Source of the DNA: Candidatus Neomicrothrix sp. UBA7884
GTDB taxonomy: Bacteria; Actinomycetota; Acidimicrobiia; Acidimicrobiales; MedAcidi-G1
Length of the DNA: 47,655 bases
Assembly: GCA_002501135.1 (NCBI GenBank)
Contig: DLRQ01000087.1
Span: 1 to 47,655 of the forward strand
Direction of reading: 5' to 3'
Numbering within the stretch: the stretch's first letter is position 1; every line of letters starts with the position of its first letter. The notes below the pieces were generated by a model. The model had not been told where the DNA came from. It worked only from the letters and a program-made list of their open reading frames with translations, and did not search any database. Below are positions 26,889 through 35,567 of this stretch, piece after piece. The position numbers were made by a program, and so were the translations under genes.

Positions 26889-29093
26889 ATGAGCGACAGG
26901 CGGATCCGACCCAACCATCTCGTAATCGGCTTGGGAGTCGCAGTGGCCCTCTTCACGGTCGCGTCCGGGGTCGCATCCCTCGTCAACGGTTTCCACGACG
27001 ATTCGGCGATCACCCGAGAGGTGTTCGGGAACATTCCCGGTCCGCTGAAGCTGGCCTTCTACTCAGCCATCCCGCTGCTCATCGTCTGGGGCGCTGTGCT
27101 GTTCTCCTACAGGGTCCAGAACTGGCAGCGGGGCGCACCAGACAACCGCTCGACCACGAAGGAGAACGCAAAGCGCCGATTCGGTGACTTCAGGTCCGGC
27201 GTCTACATGAGGACCCTCCTGCGGGAACCCGCTGCCGGGGTGATGCACTCCCTCATCTACTTTCCGTTCCTGGTCCTCCTGGCCGTGACCACCGTGCTCG
27301 AGGTCAACCACCAGGCCCCACCGGCTCTCAAGTTCCTGCACGGCGACGTGTACAGGGCCTACACGCTGGTCGGCGACGTAGCAGGCGTTCTCTTCCTCAC
27401 AGGGGTCATGTGGGCGATCCTGCGCCGCTACGGACCCAGCCGGTTCCGCCCCTACCGCATCCGGATCAAGACGAAACCCGAGCACGCTGCCGCCCTGTTC
27501 GTATTCCTGGCTATAGGGGTCACCGGGTTCATCGCCGAGGCTTTCCGCATCGCCATCCAGGCTGGACCTGACGGTCACACCGTCCATGCCGAAACCTGGT
27601 CGATCATCGGCCACCCGCTGGCACAGCTGATTTCAGACAGCGGCCTTGCCGCCCAGTCTGCCGGCTGGCACCAGGCCTGGTGGATAGCCCACGTCGTGTC
27701 GTTCATGGCGTTCCTAGCGCTGCTACCCATAACGATGCTGCGCCACATGTTCACGTCGCCGCTGAACATGTACCTAAAGGACCGCGACCGACCCAAGGGG
27801 GCGATGAGGCCCATTCCCAACCTCATGGAGACCGAGCTGGAGAGCTTCGGGGTGTCAACCATCGAGGAGTTCACCTGGAAGCAGCTGCTCGACACCGACT
27901 CCTGCACAATGTGTGGCCGTTGCACGAGCGTGTGTCCCGCCCACGCAACAGGCAAACCCCTCGACCCACGCGAGATCGTGCTCAAGACCGGAGAGGTGAT
28001 GGCAGCGACCGGCTCGACTGCCGTGTCACCGCCGATAGGTGTCGACCCGGATATAACAGTGTCAGCAAACTCCATGTTCGAACGGGTCACCGGCGAGGAA
28101 CTCTGGGCCTGCACAAGCTGTCGTGCCTGCGACGAGATCTGCCCGGTGAACATCGAGATCCTCGACAAGATCCTCGACATGCGGCGCTACCTGTCTCTCA
28201 TGGAATCCGACTTCCCGAGCGAGCTGGGAGCCGCCTACCGGTCCATGGAAAACTCCGGCAACCCGTGGGGCCTCTCCCAGAGCGAGAGGGCGGACTGGGT
28301 AGGGGACCTTGACGGAGTCGACATAATCGACGGTGGCGACCCGGTCGAGGCCGAGTACCTCTACTGGGTCGGATGCGCAGGATCCTTCGACGACAAGAAC
28401 AAGAAGGTCTCGAGGGCGATGGCCAAACTGTTGCGCCGGGCAGGGGTCTCGTTCACGATCCTCGGCCCGTCAGAGATGTGCACCGGTGACCCCGCCAGGC
28501 GTACCGGCAACGAGTACATCTTCCAGATGATGGCCATGCAGAACGTGGAGACGCTCAACGAGATGGGTGTCCGCAAGATCATCACCCAGTGCCCGCACTG
28601 CTTCAACACACTGGCCAACGAGTACCCGGAGCTTGGCGGCCACTACGAGGTCGTGCACCACAGCCAGCTGCTCGAGTGGCTCATCGACGAGGGTCGCCTC
28701 GACGTGACTGACGCCCGCCTCGACGAGCGCATCGTCTACCACGACTCGTGCTACCTGGGCCGCCACAACGACGTCTACCAGGCACCCCGCCGTGTCATCG
28801 GCAGCCTCGGAGGTGTCGAGGTCGTCGAGGCTGAGCGCCAGGGCACCAAGGGCATGTGCTGCGGTGCCGGCGGAGGCCGCATGTGGATGGAGGAGCAGAC
28901 CGGCAAGAACATCAACGTCGAACGCTCCCAGGAACTCCTGGCAACCGGAGCCACCCGGATCGCTACCGCCTGCCCGTTCTGCTTCGTGATGATCGACGAC
29001 GGGGTCAAGGGCGAAGGCGTCGAGGAGTCAGAGGTGAAGGTCGGCGACATCGCACTGCACGTTCTCGAGGCAATCGAAGCCGGCGACGCCTGA
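26889..29093 (+). CDS. Membrane Fe-S oxidoreductase, EtfD-like (ETF:quinone oxidoreductase candidate)
   Basis: A 734-residue fusion. About six membrane helices (residues 10-305) resemble the cytochrome b-like NarI subunit. Two [4Fe-4S] motifs follow, CTMCGRCTSVCP (from Cys339) and CTSCRACDEICP (near 408). The last part has the CCG-type cysteine-rich domains of heterodisulfide reductase HdrB/HdrD, including CCGAGGGRMW near residue 657. This is the layout of mycobacterial EtfD (Rv0338c), which passes electrons from ETF, and so from acyl-CoA dehydrogenases, to the quinone pool. The acyl-CoA dehydrogenase at 4299 is a possible upstream donor. ATG 26889 is the likely start; frames further upstream cross the amt operator. 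Confidence 0.85.
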   Translation: MSDRRIRPNHLVIGLGVAVALFTVASGVASLVNGFHDDSAITREVFGNIPGPLKLAFYSAIPLLIVWGAVLFSYRVQNWQRGAPDNRSTTKENAKRRFGDFRSGVYMRTLLREPAAGVMHSLIYFPFLVLLAVTTVLEVNHQAPPALKFLHGDVYRAYTLVGDVAGVLFLTGVMWAILRRYGPSRFRPYRIRIKTKPEHAAALFVFLAIGVTGFIAEAFRIAIQAGPDGHTVHAETWSIIGHPLAQLISDSGLAAQSAGWHQAWWIAHVVSFMAFLALLPITMLRHMFTSPLNMYLKDRDRPKGAMRPIPNLMETELESFGVSTIEEFTWKQLLDTDSCTMCGRCTSVCPAHATGKPLDPREIVLKTGEVMAATGSTAVSPPIGVDPDITVSANSMFERVTGEELWACTSCRACDEICPVNIEILDKILDMRRYLSLMESDFPSELGAAYRSMENSGNPWGLSQSERADWVGDLDGVDIIDGGDPVEAEYLYWVGCAGSFDDKNKKVSRAMAKLLRRAGVSFTILGPSEMCTGDPARRTGNEYIFQMMAMQNVETLNEMGVRKIITQCPHCFNTLANEYPELGGHYEVVHHSQLLEWLIDEGRLDVTDARLDERIVYHDSCYLGRHNDVYQAPRRVIGSLGGVEVVEAERQGTKGMCCGAGGGRMWMEEQTGKNINVERSQELLATGATRIATACPFCFVMIDDGVKGEGVEESEVKVGDIALHVLEAIEAGDA

Positions 29094-29101
29094 ACCAGGC
29101 G

Positions 29102-29668
29102 CTACCACTCGAAGTTCTCCCAGTAGCGGCTGGGTCGTGGCCCTACCTGGCCCCGGTACTTGGAACCCAGCTCGCTTGCTCCGTAGGGGCGATCGGCGGC
29201 CGTCGTCATCTGCATGAACGAGATCTGGCCGATCTTCATCCCCGGGTAGAGGGTGATCGGAAGGCTCGCCACGTTGGACAGTTCGAGCGTGAGTTGGCCG
29301 TCCCATCCGGCATCCACATAACCCGCTGTGGAGTGGATGAGCAACCCCAGTCGACCCAGGCTGGACTTGCCCTCAAGGCGGGCAACCAGGTCATCGGGAA
29401 CACCGACCCTCTCAGAGGTGGATCCCAGGACGAACTCTCCCGGGTGCAGGATGAAGGGATCCTCGTCAGACCCTTCGACCATCTCCGTCAGGTCCGAGAG
29501 GTCCTGGCGGACGTCGATCAGGCCCCTGGTGTGGTTGCGGAACACGAGGAACCGGTGGTCAAGATGGAGGTCCACCGATGAGGGCTGAACACACGAGTCG
29601 TCATAGGGCTCGATCACAATTCGGCCGGCAGTGACGGCGTCGCGAATGGAACGGTCGGAGAGGATCAT
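29102..29668 (-). CDS. dcd: dCTP deaminase, probably bifunctional dCTP deaminase/dUTPase
   Basis: A 188-residue Dcd very close to the mycobacterial protein, which converts dCTP to dUMP in one enzyme. Visible features are VQPSSVDLHLD, LHPGEFVLGST, LEGKSSLGRLGL, HSTAGYVDAGWDG, LTLELSNVA with the catalytic Glu, and a C-terminal GSKYRGQVGPRPSRYW tail that closes over the active site. The bifunctional assignment rests on recalled similarity to M. tuberculosis Dcd-Dut. It converges with the etfD-like gene, 8 bases apart. Confidence 0.93.
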   Translation of the reverse strand: MILSDRSIRDAVTAGRIVIEPYDDSCVQPSSVDLHLDHRFLVFRNHTRGLIDVRQDLSDLTEMVEGSDEDPFILHPGEFVLGSTSERVGVPDDLVARLEGKSSLGRLGLLIHSTAGYVDAGWDGQLTLELSNVASLPITLYPGMKIGQISFMQMTTAADRPYGASELGSKYRGQVGPRPSRYWENFEW

Positions 29669-29708
29669 GGGCAGCCGATGCTACGTCGTGGCAGAAGGTG
29701 CTGCTGTC

Positions 29709-30182
29709 CTAGTCACCCAGATTCCCGAACTCGGCTTCGGCCTCTTCGGTGGTGGCAGCATCGGGGCCGGGCCCCGGGGTGGCAAGCGACCACTGGTAGC
29801 CGAACGGGTCTGAGAGACGTGCGTACCTGTCGCCCCAGAACATGTCCTCAGGGCCGTGGACGAGTGTGGCTCCGCCGGCGACTGCGCGCCCCACCGCAGC
29901 ATCCACGTCGACAACATCACGGTGGAGGCAGATGGGTGTTCCCCCGATCGCCATGGGGGAGGTACCGACACCGCCGTGCATCTCGGGGAAATCGTCGGTG
30001 ACAAAGATCACGAAGCCGTTAAAGGAGACCTGTGCGTGGATGATCCGTCCATTCTCAGTTTCATGTCGGAACAGTTCCTCGGCCCCAAATGCCGCGTCAT
30101 AGAAGGTCAGGGCAGCGCTGGTGCCATCCACGACGATCTCGGGTATCACGTCAGTTCGCAGCGGTCTGTGTGCATCGGCCAT
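29709..30182 (-). CDS. VOC/glyoxalase-fold protein (PhnB-like)
   Basis: A 157-residue member of the vicinal oxygen chelate superfamily, PhnB/DUF1428-like group. Characteristic pieces are IPEIVVDGTSAALTFYDAAFGA at the N-terminus (split here between repeats), a central VGTSPMAIGG region and a C-terminal DRYARLSDPFGYQWSLA. Such proteins are often small metal-dependent or antibiotic-sequestering proteins; the substrate cannot be told. ATG 30182 is chosen because GGGG lies close upstream; ATG 30197 is an alternative. The acidic last 20 residues are probably disordered. Confidence 0.8.
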   Translation of the reverse strand: MADAHRPLRTDVIPEIVVDGTSAALTFYDAAFGAEELFRHETENGRIIHAQVSFNGFVIFVTDDFPEMHGGVGTSPMAIGGTPICLHRDVVDVDAAVGRAVAGGATLVHGPEDMFWGDRYARLSDPFGYQWSLATPGPGPDAATTEEAEAEFGNLGD

Positions 30183-30281
30183 GGTGGTGATCCCCATGTC
30201 GCAGTTGATCGTAGCCCTCCGGCAACCAGGGGTACCTGGCACACGTGGTCGCCCGCACAGACAGGGCCGTAGGGTGCTGCA

Positions 30282-31124
30282 ATGGCCGACCTGACAACCC
30301 TCGGACGCGATGCCGCCCTTACCGAGATCGTTGCAGCGATTAACGCAGACGGCGGGGTCATCGTCAAGGACCTGTTGCCCGAGGAGTCCAGGCTGCAGCT
30401 GATTGAAGATCTCGCCGCCGCGTTTGACGAGACGCCACCTGGCTCAAAGAGCGGTATGGAGCACTGGGAGGGCTTCCACGGTGCCAACACCAGGCGCTTT
30501 TGCGGCCTGGCTGCCCGCAGCGACGCCTTCGTGGAGCATGCACTGTTGAACCAGACCCTGCTGGCTGTCGCTGACCACTATCTGTTGGAACACGCCAGCG
30601 ACTACTGGCTGAACACCGGCCAGGTCATGGCGGTCGGACCGGGTGAATCGGCCCAGTATCTGCACCGCGACGAGACCAACTGGCCCGAGGCGATCGCCGA
30701 CGGGCGGGAGATCACGGTCAGCTGCATGTTCGCCCTCAGCGAGTTCACACGTGCCAACGGCGCAACGGTCGTCATCCCGGGAACCCAGGAACTGCCAGCC
30801 GAGGTGATCCGTGGCGCCGACTACGACGATGAGGCGACTGCGTACGCATCCATGCCAGCCGGTAGCGGAATGATCTACAGCGGCCGGGTGATCCACGGTG
30901 CCGGACGAAACACCACCGATTCGTGGCGCTACGGAATGCACGTCAGCTTTGTTGCAGGCTGGCTCCGACCAGAAGAGGCGAGTCCACTCGTGGTCAGCCG
31001 TGAACGGGCCGCGGCCCTACCCGAACGGGCGCGCCAACTCCTGGGCTGGGGTTCATACCACTCAGACGGTGGGGGCAGGACATGGCTGGTCGACTTCGAG
31101 GATGCCTCGCGCCTCTTCGGCTGA
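30282..31124 (+). CDS. Phytanoyl-CoA dioxygenase family protein (1)
   Basis: A 280-residue Fe(II)/2-oxoglutarate-dependent oxygenase of the PhyH family. The iron ligands appear as H-x-D in YLHRDETNW and a distal His in RVIHGAGRN; an Arg in the C-terminal third (RYGMHV) fits 2-oxoglutarate binding. It probably hydroxylates a small molecule, and PhyH names do not imply phytanoyl-CoA. It starts at ATG 30282 and converges with the mtnP-like gene across 15 bases, just outside the nucleoside salvage locus. The second PhyH protein (41229-42086) is not a close copy by eye. Confidence 0.85.
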   Translation: MADLTTLGRDAALTEIVAAINADGGVIVKDLLPEESRLQLIEDLAAAFDETPPGSKSGMEHWEGFHGANTRRFCGLAARSDAFVEHALLNQTLLAVADHYLLEHASDYWLNTGQVMAVGPGESAQYLHRDETNWPEAIADGREITVSCMFALSEFTRANGATVVIPGTQELPAEVIRGADYDDEATAYASMPAGSGMIYSGRVIHGAGRNTTDSWRYGMHVSFVAGWLRPEEASPLVVSRERAAALPERARQLLGWGSYHSDGGGRTWLVDFEDASRLFG

Positions 31125-31139
31125 TTCGTCAGGACCGGC

Positions 31140-31874
31140 TCAGGTCCACCGCTTTGCCAGCCGTGCCGCCGCCCCACCGAGTAGAGACAGCAGCGGTCCA
31201 GAGGCATCGTCCAGCACGGCGAAGATGTCATCGAGACTGAGATCCTCTGAGCTGAGGCCAGCTGCCGGGTTGGATACGACACCAACCGCCGCGTAAGGCA
31301 GATCCAACTCCCTTGCGAGCGCCACCTCCGGATAGCCCGTCATCCCGACAAGGTCGCCACCGAAGCCCGCGTACATTTGAATCTCGGCCGGGGTCTCGAA
31401 CCTGGGCCCGTTGGCACACACATACGTGCCACCGTCGACTAGATCGACACCCTCTGACGCGGCCACCTCGGAGAGGACCTGACGTAGGTTCCGATCGTAG
31501 GGTTCGGTCATATCGGTGTGACGAAGCTCTTCATCAAAGAAGGTGTCATCTCGACCGTGCGTGAGGTCGATGAACTGGTCGATCAGAACGAGTTGGCCGC
31601 TCCGGTAACTCGGGTTGATTCCGCCGCTGACCGCCGTGGCCATCACGGCTCTGGCTCCGGAATCGTGAAGTGCCCAGAGATTCGCCCGGTAGGGGATGCG
31701 CTGGGGTGGAACGCTGTGGTCGGCACCGTGCCTCGGCAGGAACACCACCGGGCAGCCATTCCATGTGCCGTGCACCAGGCAAACCGGCCCATAGGGGGTT
31801 TCAACCTCACGGTCGACGGCACCCGTCAGGCCGGGTAGATCGTAGAATCCACTTCCGGTTATCAGGCCCAGCAT
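31140..31874 (-). CDS. 5'-methylthioinosine / purine nucleoside phosphorylase (MTIP-like, MtnP family)
   Basis: A 244-residue MTAP/PNP-family phosphorylase. The phosphate loop is GSGFYDLPG (7-15), followed by LPRHGADH (47-53) and PPQRIPYRANLWAL (56-69), then GPRFETPAEI and VGMTGYPEVALA. The base-recognition segment is VVSNPAAG with Asn202. That NPAAG is what I recall in Pseudomonas aeruginosa methylthioinosine phosphorylase, whereas adenine-specific MTAPs carry Asp there. It should therefore prefer the 6-oxopurine MTI (or deoxyinosine analogues), giving hypoxanthine and the ribose-1-phosphate. A deaminase-like gene that would make MTI lies at 39904. Last gene of the minus-strand operon. Confidence 0.88.
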   Translation of the reverse strand: MLGLITGSGFYDLPGLTGAVDREVETPYGPVCLVHGTWNGCPVVFLPRHGADHSVPPQRIPYRANLWALHDSGARAVMATAVSGGINPSYRSGQLVLIDQFIDLTHGRDDTFFDEELRHTDMTEPYDRNLRQVLSEVAASEGVDLVDGGTYVCANGPRFETPAEIQMYAGFGGDLVGMTGYPEVALARELDLPYAAVGVVSNPAAGLSSEDLSLDDIFAVLDDASGPLLSLLGGAAARLAKRWT

Positions 31875-31898
31875 TGGTAAGACGGTAGCGACTACCGG

Positions 31899-33434
31899 TC
31901 AGCCGTCGGTGCCCGACAACATCAGCCGACCCACGCGGTCACGGTCCATCCCGTCGACCGACTCGAAAGCCACGATCCGTCCTCCGTAGATGACCGCTAC
32001 CCGGTCGGCGAGGCCCAAGACCTCATCCAGTTCGGCCGATACCAGAAGGATCGCCATGCCGGCGTCGCGGTACTCGATAAGCCGCCGGTGGATGAACTCG
32101 ATGTTCCCGATGTCAATTCCACGGGTCGGCTGTGCTGCGATCATCACCTTTGACTCATGCGAGAACTCGCGTGCAGCAACAACCTTCTGCTTGTTGCCTC
32201 CCGACAGTGTGGCGACCATCGCTGCGATGTTCGGTGGGCGCACATCGAACTCCTCGACCAGCCTCGTCGCCTCATCGTCAACGGCTGCGGGGCGCCGGAT
32301 GCCGTGCCTGGAGTAGGGACGGTGGTGGTAGCGGTTCAGGACCATGTTGTCGGCAACGGTGTGTGCACCAATCAGGCCAAACTTTTCCCTGTCCTCTGGG
32401 ATGTGTGCCACGCCCATGGTGCTGATCTGGCGCGGGGACCTGCCGGCGATCTCTTCGCCGTCGAGAATGACCGAGCCGGAGATGACATCGCGAAGACCCG
32501 TGACGGCCTCGACCAGTTCACGTTGGCCGTTGCCTTCAACCCCGGCGACCCCGACGACCTCTCCTGCACAGACATCGAGGTTGATGCCGTTCAGCGCCTG
32601 GGTCTGCCGATCGTCGTTGACGACCAGATCCACAACGGTGAGCATCTTTTCGCCGGGAGATGCGGGCGTTCGCTTCAGCCGTAGTTCGACGGGGCGGCCG
32701 ACCATCATCGATGCCAGATCGGACTCGTCGGTGTCGGCCGGGACCGTGTGGCCCACAACCCGGCCACGACGCATCACGGTGATCTCGTCGGCAACGGCCA
32801 TCACCTCGCGCAGTTTGTGTGTAATGAAGAGCACGGCAACGCCGGTGTCTGCGAGACCTCGAAGCACCTCGAGCAGGTGGCCGGTCTCCTGGGGTGTTAG
32901 CACAGCAGTCGGTTCGTCCAGGATCAGGATGTCGACCTCGCGGTACAGGGCACGAAGGATCTCCACCCTCTGCTGGAGCCCGATGGGCAGGTCCTCAACC
33001 CGGACCCACGGATCTATGTCGAGGCCGAACCGCTCGGCAAGCCCCCTCACCACAGAAGCCGCTTCATCGAGATCTACGACACCCCGCCTTGTCGGTTCGT
33101 CTCCCAGCACCACGTTCTCAGCGACGGTCAGGACGGGAACCAACTGAAAATGCTGGTGGACCATTCCTATCCGACTGTCTATGGCATCGCGTGGGCCGTT
33201 CAGGTGCACGACCTCGCCGTTTCGTCTCACCTCACCTGAGTCAGCCTGGTAGAGGCCGAAGATGATGTTGACGAGGGTGCTCTTGCCTGCACCGTTCTCG
33301 CCGAGCAGAGCGTGGACTCGACCACGTTCGATGCGGAAGTCGACGTCCTCGTTGGCCAGCACATCACCAAAGCGTTTAGTAACGCCCTGCACCTCGAGTG
33401 CCGGATGTGCCACCACGCTCAGTGCTTCACTCAC
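31899..33434 (-). CDS. BMP-type nucleoside ABC transporter, double ATPase subunit
   Basis: A 511-residue protein with two ABC ATPase halves, as in RbsA and BMP-family nucleoside importers (YufO). The first half has Walker A GENGAGKST (45-53), the family's altered signature LPIGLQQRVEI and Walker B LILDEPT. The second has the degenerate Walker A GVEGNGQRE and signature LSGGNKQKV. Two such proteins are not needed, since both halves act together. GTG 33434 overlaps the permease stop by 8 bases; GTG 33416 is an alternative. Context (mtnA, MTI phosphorylase) suggests a modified nucleoside as cargo. Confidence 0.92.
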   Translation of the reverse strand: MSEALSVVAHPALEVQGVTKRFGDVLANEDVDFRIERGRVHALLGENGAGKSTLVNIIFGLYQADSGEVRRNGEVVHLNGPRDAIDSRIGMVHQHFQLVPVLTVAENVVLGDEPTRRGVVDLDEAASVVRGLAERFGLDIDPWVRVEDLPIGLQQRVEILRALYREVDILILDEPTAVLTPQETGHLLEVLRGLADTGVAVLFITHKLREVMAVADEITVMRRGRVVGHTVPADTDESDLASMMVGRPVELRLKRTPASPGEKMLTVVDLVVNDDRQTQALNGINLDVCAGEVVGVAGVEGNGQRELVEAVTGLRDVISGSVILDGEEIAGRSPRQISTMGVAHIPEDREKFGLIGAHTVADNMVLNRYHHRPYSRHGIRRPAAVDDEATRLVEEFDVRPPNIAAMVATLSGGNKQKVVAAREFSHESKVMIAAQPTRGIDIGNIEFIHRRLIEYRDAGMAILLVSAELDEVLGLADRVAVIYGGRIVAFESVDGMDRDRVGRLMLSGTDG

Positions 33435-34419
33435 GGCTGTAGGGCTGTCCAATGGCAGCAGGTGGTCGGGCCCGACCGACAAATCCAGCCAGGACAATGA
33501 TGCAGACCACGTAGGGAATCATTCCGATGAACTGCGGGTCGTCGGCGAGCCAACCCCGGAACTGGAGTTGGGTCTGGACGGCGCTGGCGTAACCGAACAG
33601 GAGCGCGGCACCCCAGATTCCTATCGGGTTCCAGCGGCCGAAGATCATCACGGCCAACGCCACGAAACCCCGACCGTTGGTCATCATGCGCTCAAATGAG
33701 CCGACTGCTTCAAGACTCAGGTATGCGCCGCCCAGACCGGCCAGACAGCCACCCGCAATGAGGTTCGTGTACCGGACCCGTGCGACTGATATGCCAACCG
33801 TTTCAGCCGCGCTCGGAACCTCACCGACCGACCTTGTCCAGAGCCCCCACCGTGTTCGGAACAGGACGAACCACACGACCCAGATGAGGATCAGGGAGAG
33901 GTAGGTGAGCGGACGGTTGATGAAGAACACCCTTCCGATGACCGGCAGGTCGGCGAGCGGACCCAGCGACACCTGGGGGGTCTTGCCTGACGGCAGGGTT
34001 AGGCCCTGTTGGAAGAAGTAGCTGCTGATTCCGAACGCTGCGATGTTGAGGACGGTTCCCGCGATTATCTGGTCGCCCTGCAGGGTCACAGACAGTCCTG
34101 CCAGGCTGGCCCCCATCAGGGCGCCCGTGGCCATGCCGGCGATGATTCCGGCAATGAGGCTCCCGGTTGCGGAGGCGACCATGAAACCCACGAATGCGGA
34201 CAGGAGCATCTGACCCTCGATGCCGATATTCACCACACCGGAGCGCTCACACATGACCCCACACAGTGCTCCAAGAACCAGCGGCGTGGACTGGCGCAGT
34301 GCACTGGCCAGAACCGCCGTCGTCTGAGCCTGTTGGAACTCGGCGGTGAACAGGGTGACGAACACGAACACGAGGATCGTGAGGATCACCCATCGGTAAC
34401 GGGTGAACAGGTTGCTCAT
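33427..34419 (-). CDS. BMP-type nucleoside ABC transporter, permease (YufQ-like)
   Basis: A 330-residue integral membrane protein with about eight to ten hydrophobic helices. CERSGVVNIGIEGQML is the hallmark of BMP-family permeases, and VMIFGRWNPIGIWGAALLFG matches the C-terminal part. ATG 34419 overlaps the stop of the other permease by 4 bases (ATGA). It forms the inner-membrane pore with the permease at 34416-35480 and the ATPase. Confidence 0.92.
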   Translation of the reverse strand: MSNLFTRYRWVILTILVFVFVTLFTAEFQQAQTTAVLASALRQSTPLVLGALCGVMCERSGVVNIGIEGQMLLSAFVGFMVASATGSLIAGIIAGMATGALMGASLAGLSVTLQGDQIIAGTVLNIAAFGISSYFFQQGLTLPSGKTPQVSLGPLADLPVIGRVFFINRPLTYLSLILIWVVWFVLFRTRWGLWTRSVGEVPSAAETVGISVARVRYTNLIAGGCLAGLGGAYLSLEAVGSFERMMTNGRGFVALAVMIFGRWNPIGIWGAALLFGYASAVQTQLQFRGWLADDPQFIGMIPYVVCIIVLAGFVGRARPPAAIGQPYSRE

Positions 34420-35480
34420 GGTGAGCCCCAGCCGGCGGTGACGGAGACCTCTGCGACCTCCTGGCGGGAGAAGAACCACCGAACAACGATCGGTGTCGCC
34501 ACGAACAGGAGCATCAGTGCCTCGATGATGTCGGTGATCTCTGGTGCCACGTCGGCGTTGAACTGCATCATCGAACCTCCGGCCTCCATGGCCCCAATCA
34601 AGAGGGCCGCCGGGATGACGCCGAGTGGGTGGTTCCGGGCCAACAGGGCGATGGTGATGCCGTTGAAGCCCAACCCGGCGTTGAAGCCCGGCTCGTACCT
34701 GCCAACCACCCCCTGGGTCTCTATGGCGCCGCCGGCGCCGGCAAGGAGTCCGCTTATCGCCATGGTGGCAATGACGATCCGCTGGACCGATATCCCGGCG
34801 TATCTGGCGGCGTCTCCGTTGAGCCCGACGGAGCGGATCTCAAAGCCCAGGTTGGTTCTCTCCAGCAGGTACCAGCAGGCGATGCTGGCGGCGACTGCCA
34901 CGAGGAAGCCGGTTGGGAACGACCCCCAGAGTGGAATGACGGCGCTCTCCTCGACCGCCGGGGTGCGCGACAGGATCCCCTCGTCCTTCCAGGAGTGCGA
35001 AGCCAGCCAGTCCGTGAGGTTGAGCGCAACAAAGTTGAGCATGATCGTTGTGATCACCTCGTGGGCTCCACGGGTGGCCTTGAGGATGCCCGCTATCGAA
35101 CCCCAGGCTGCGCCGGCCAGGGCGCCGACGGCGAGAGCCATGGGGGCATGGATGATCCACGGAAGACCCTCGAACCCGAAGCCGACAGCGGCTGAAAAGA
35201 TTCCTCCGACAACCAGTTGGCCCTGACCGCCAATGTTGAAGAGCCCGGCCCGGAAGGCAAATGCCACTGCCAGGCCACCCATGATGAGCGGGGTGGCCTT
35301 CTCGAGGGTTCGGCCGATTGTCTTCTGGCTGGAGAGTGATCCGTCGATCAGGGCCCCGTATGCCTCGATAGGGTTGGCGCCCGAGACCACCAGGATTATG
35401 GCGCCTATGCCGAGGGCCAGACCTACTGCGATGAGCGGAATCGCTACAGGTTTCAGCATCCTCATGATGCTGCTCACCAT
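34416..35480 (-). CDS. BMP-type nucleoside ABC transporter, permease (YufP-like)
   Basis: A 354-residue integral membrane protein. FAFRAGLFNIGGQGQ and GAHEVITTIMLNFVAL are signatures of the YufP side of BMP-type importers. The N-terminal helix (about 10-33) is followed by GANPIEAYGAL, also typical. It follows mtnA by 87 bases and overlaps the second permease by 4. No BMP lipoprotein gene, the normal substrate-binding partner, occurs in the operon or window. Confidence 0.92.
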   Translation of the reverse strand: MVSSIMRMLKPVAIPLIAVGLALGIGAIILVVSGANPIEAYGALIDGSLSSQKTIGRTLEKATPLIMGGLAVAFAFRAGLFNIGGQGQLVVGGIFSAAVGFGFEGLPWIIHAPMALAVGALAGAAWGSIAGILKATRGAHEVITTIMLNFVALNLTDWLASHSWKDEGILSRTPAVEESAVIPLWGSFPTGFLVAVAASIACWYLLERTNLGFEIRSVGLNGDAARYAGISVQRIVIATMAISGLLAGAGGAIETQGVVGRYEPGFNAGLGFNGITIALLARNHPLGVIPAALLIGAMEAGGSMMQFNADVAPEITDIIEALMLLFVATPIVVRWFFSRQEVAEVSVTAGWGSP

Positions 35481-35567
35481 CTGCTGGAGGGCCCTGTTGT
35501 CACCGCAGCAGACTAGGCGGGGTTGGGGCCGGGGCCTGCGACTCGGCGCTGAAGGCCTGTGACCCGG

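Noticed and set aside
34009..35226. A 405-codon open frame antisense to the ABC permeases.
   Set aside because: The composition is low-complexity Pro/Ala/Arg with no motif; the permease signatures are on the other strand.
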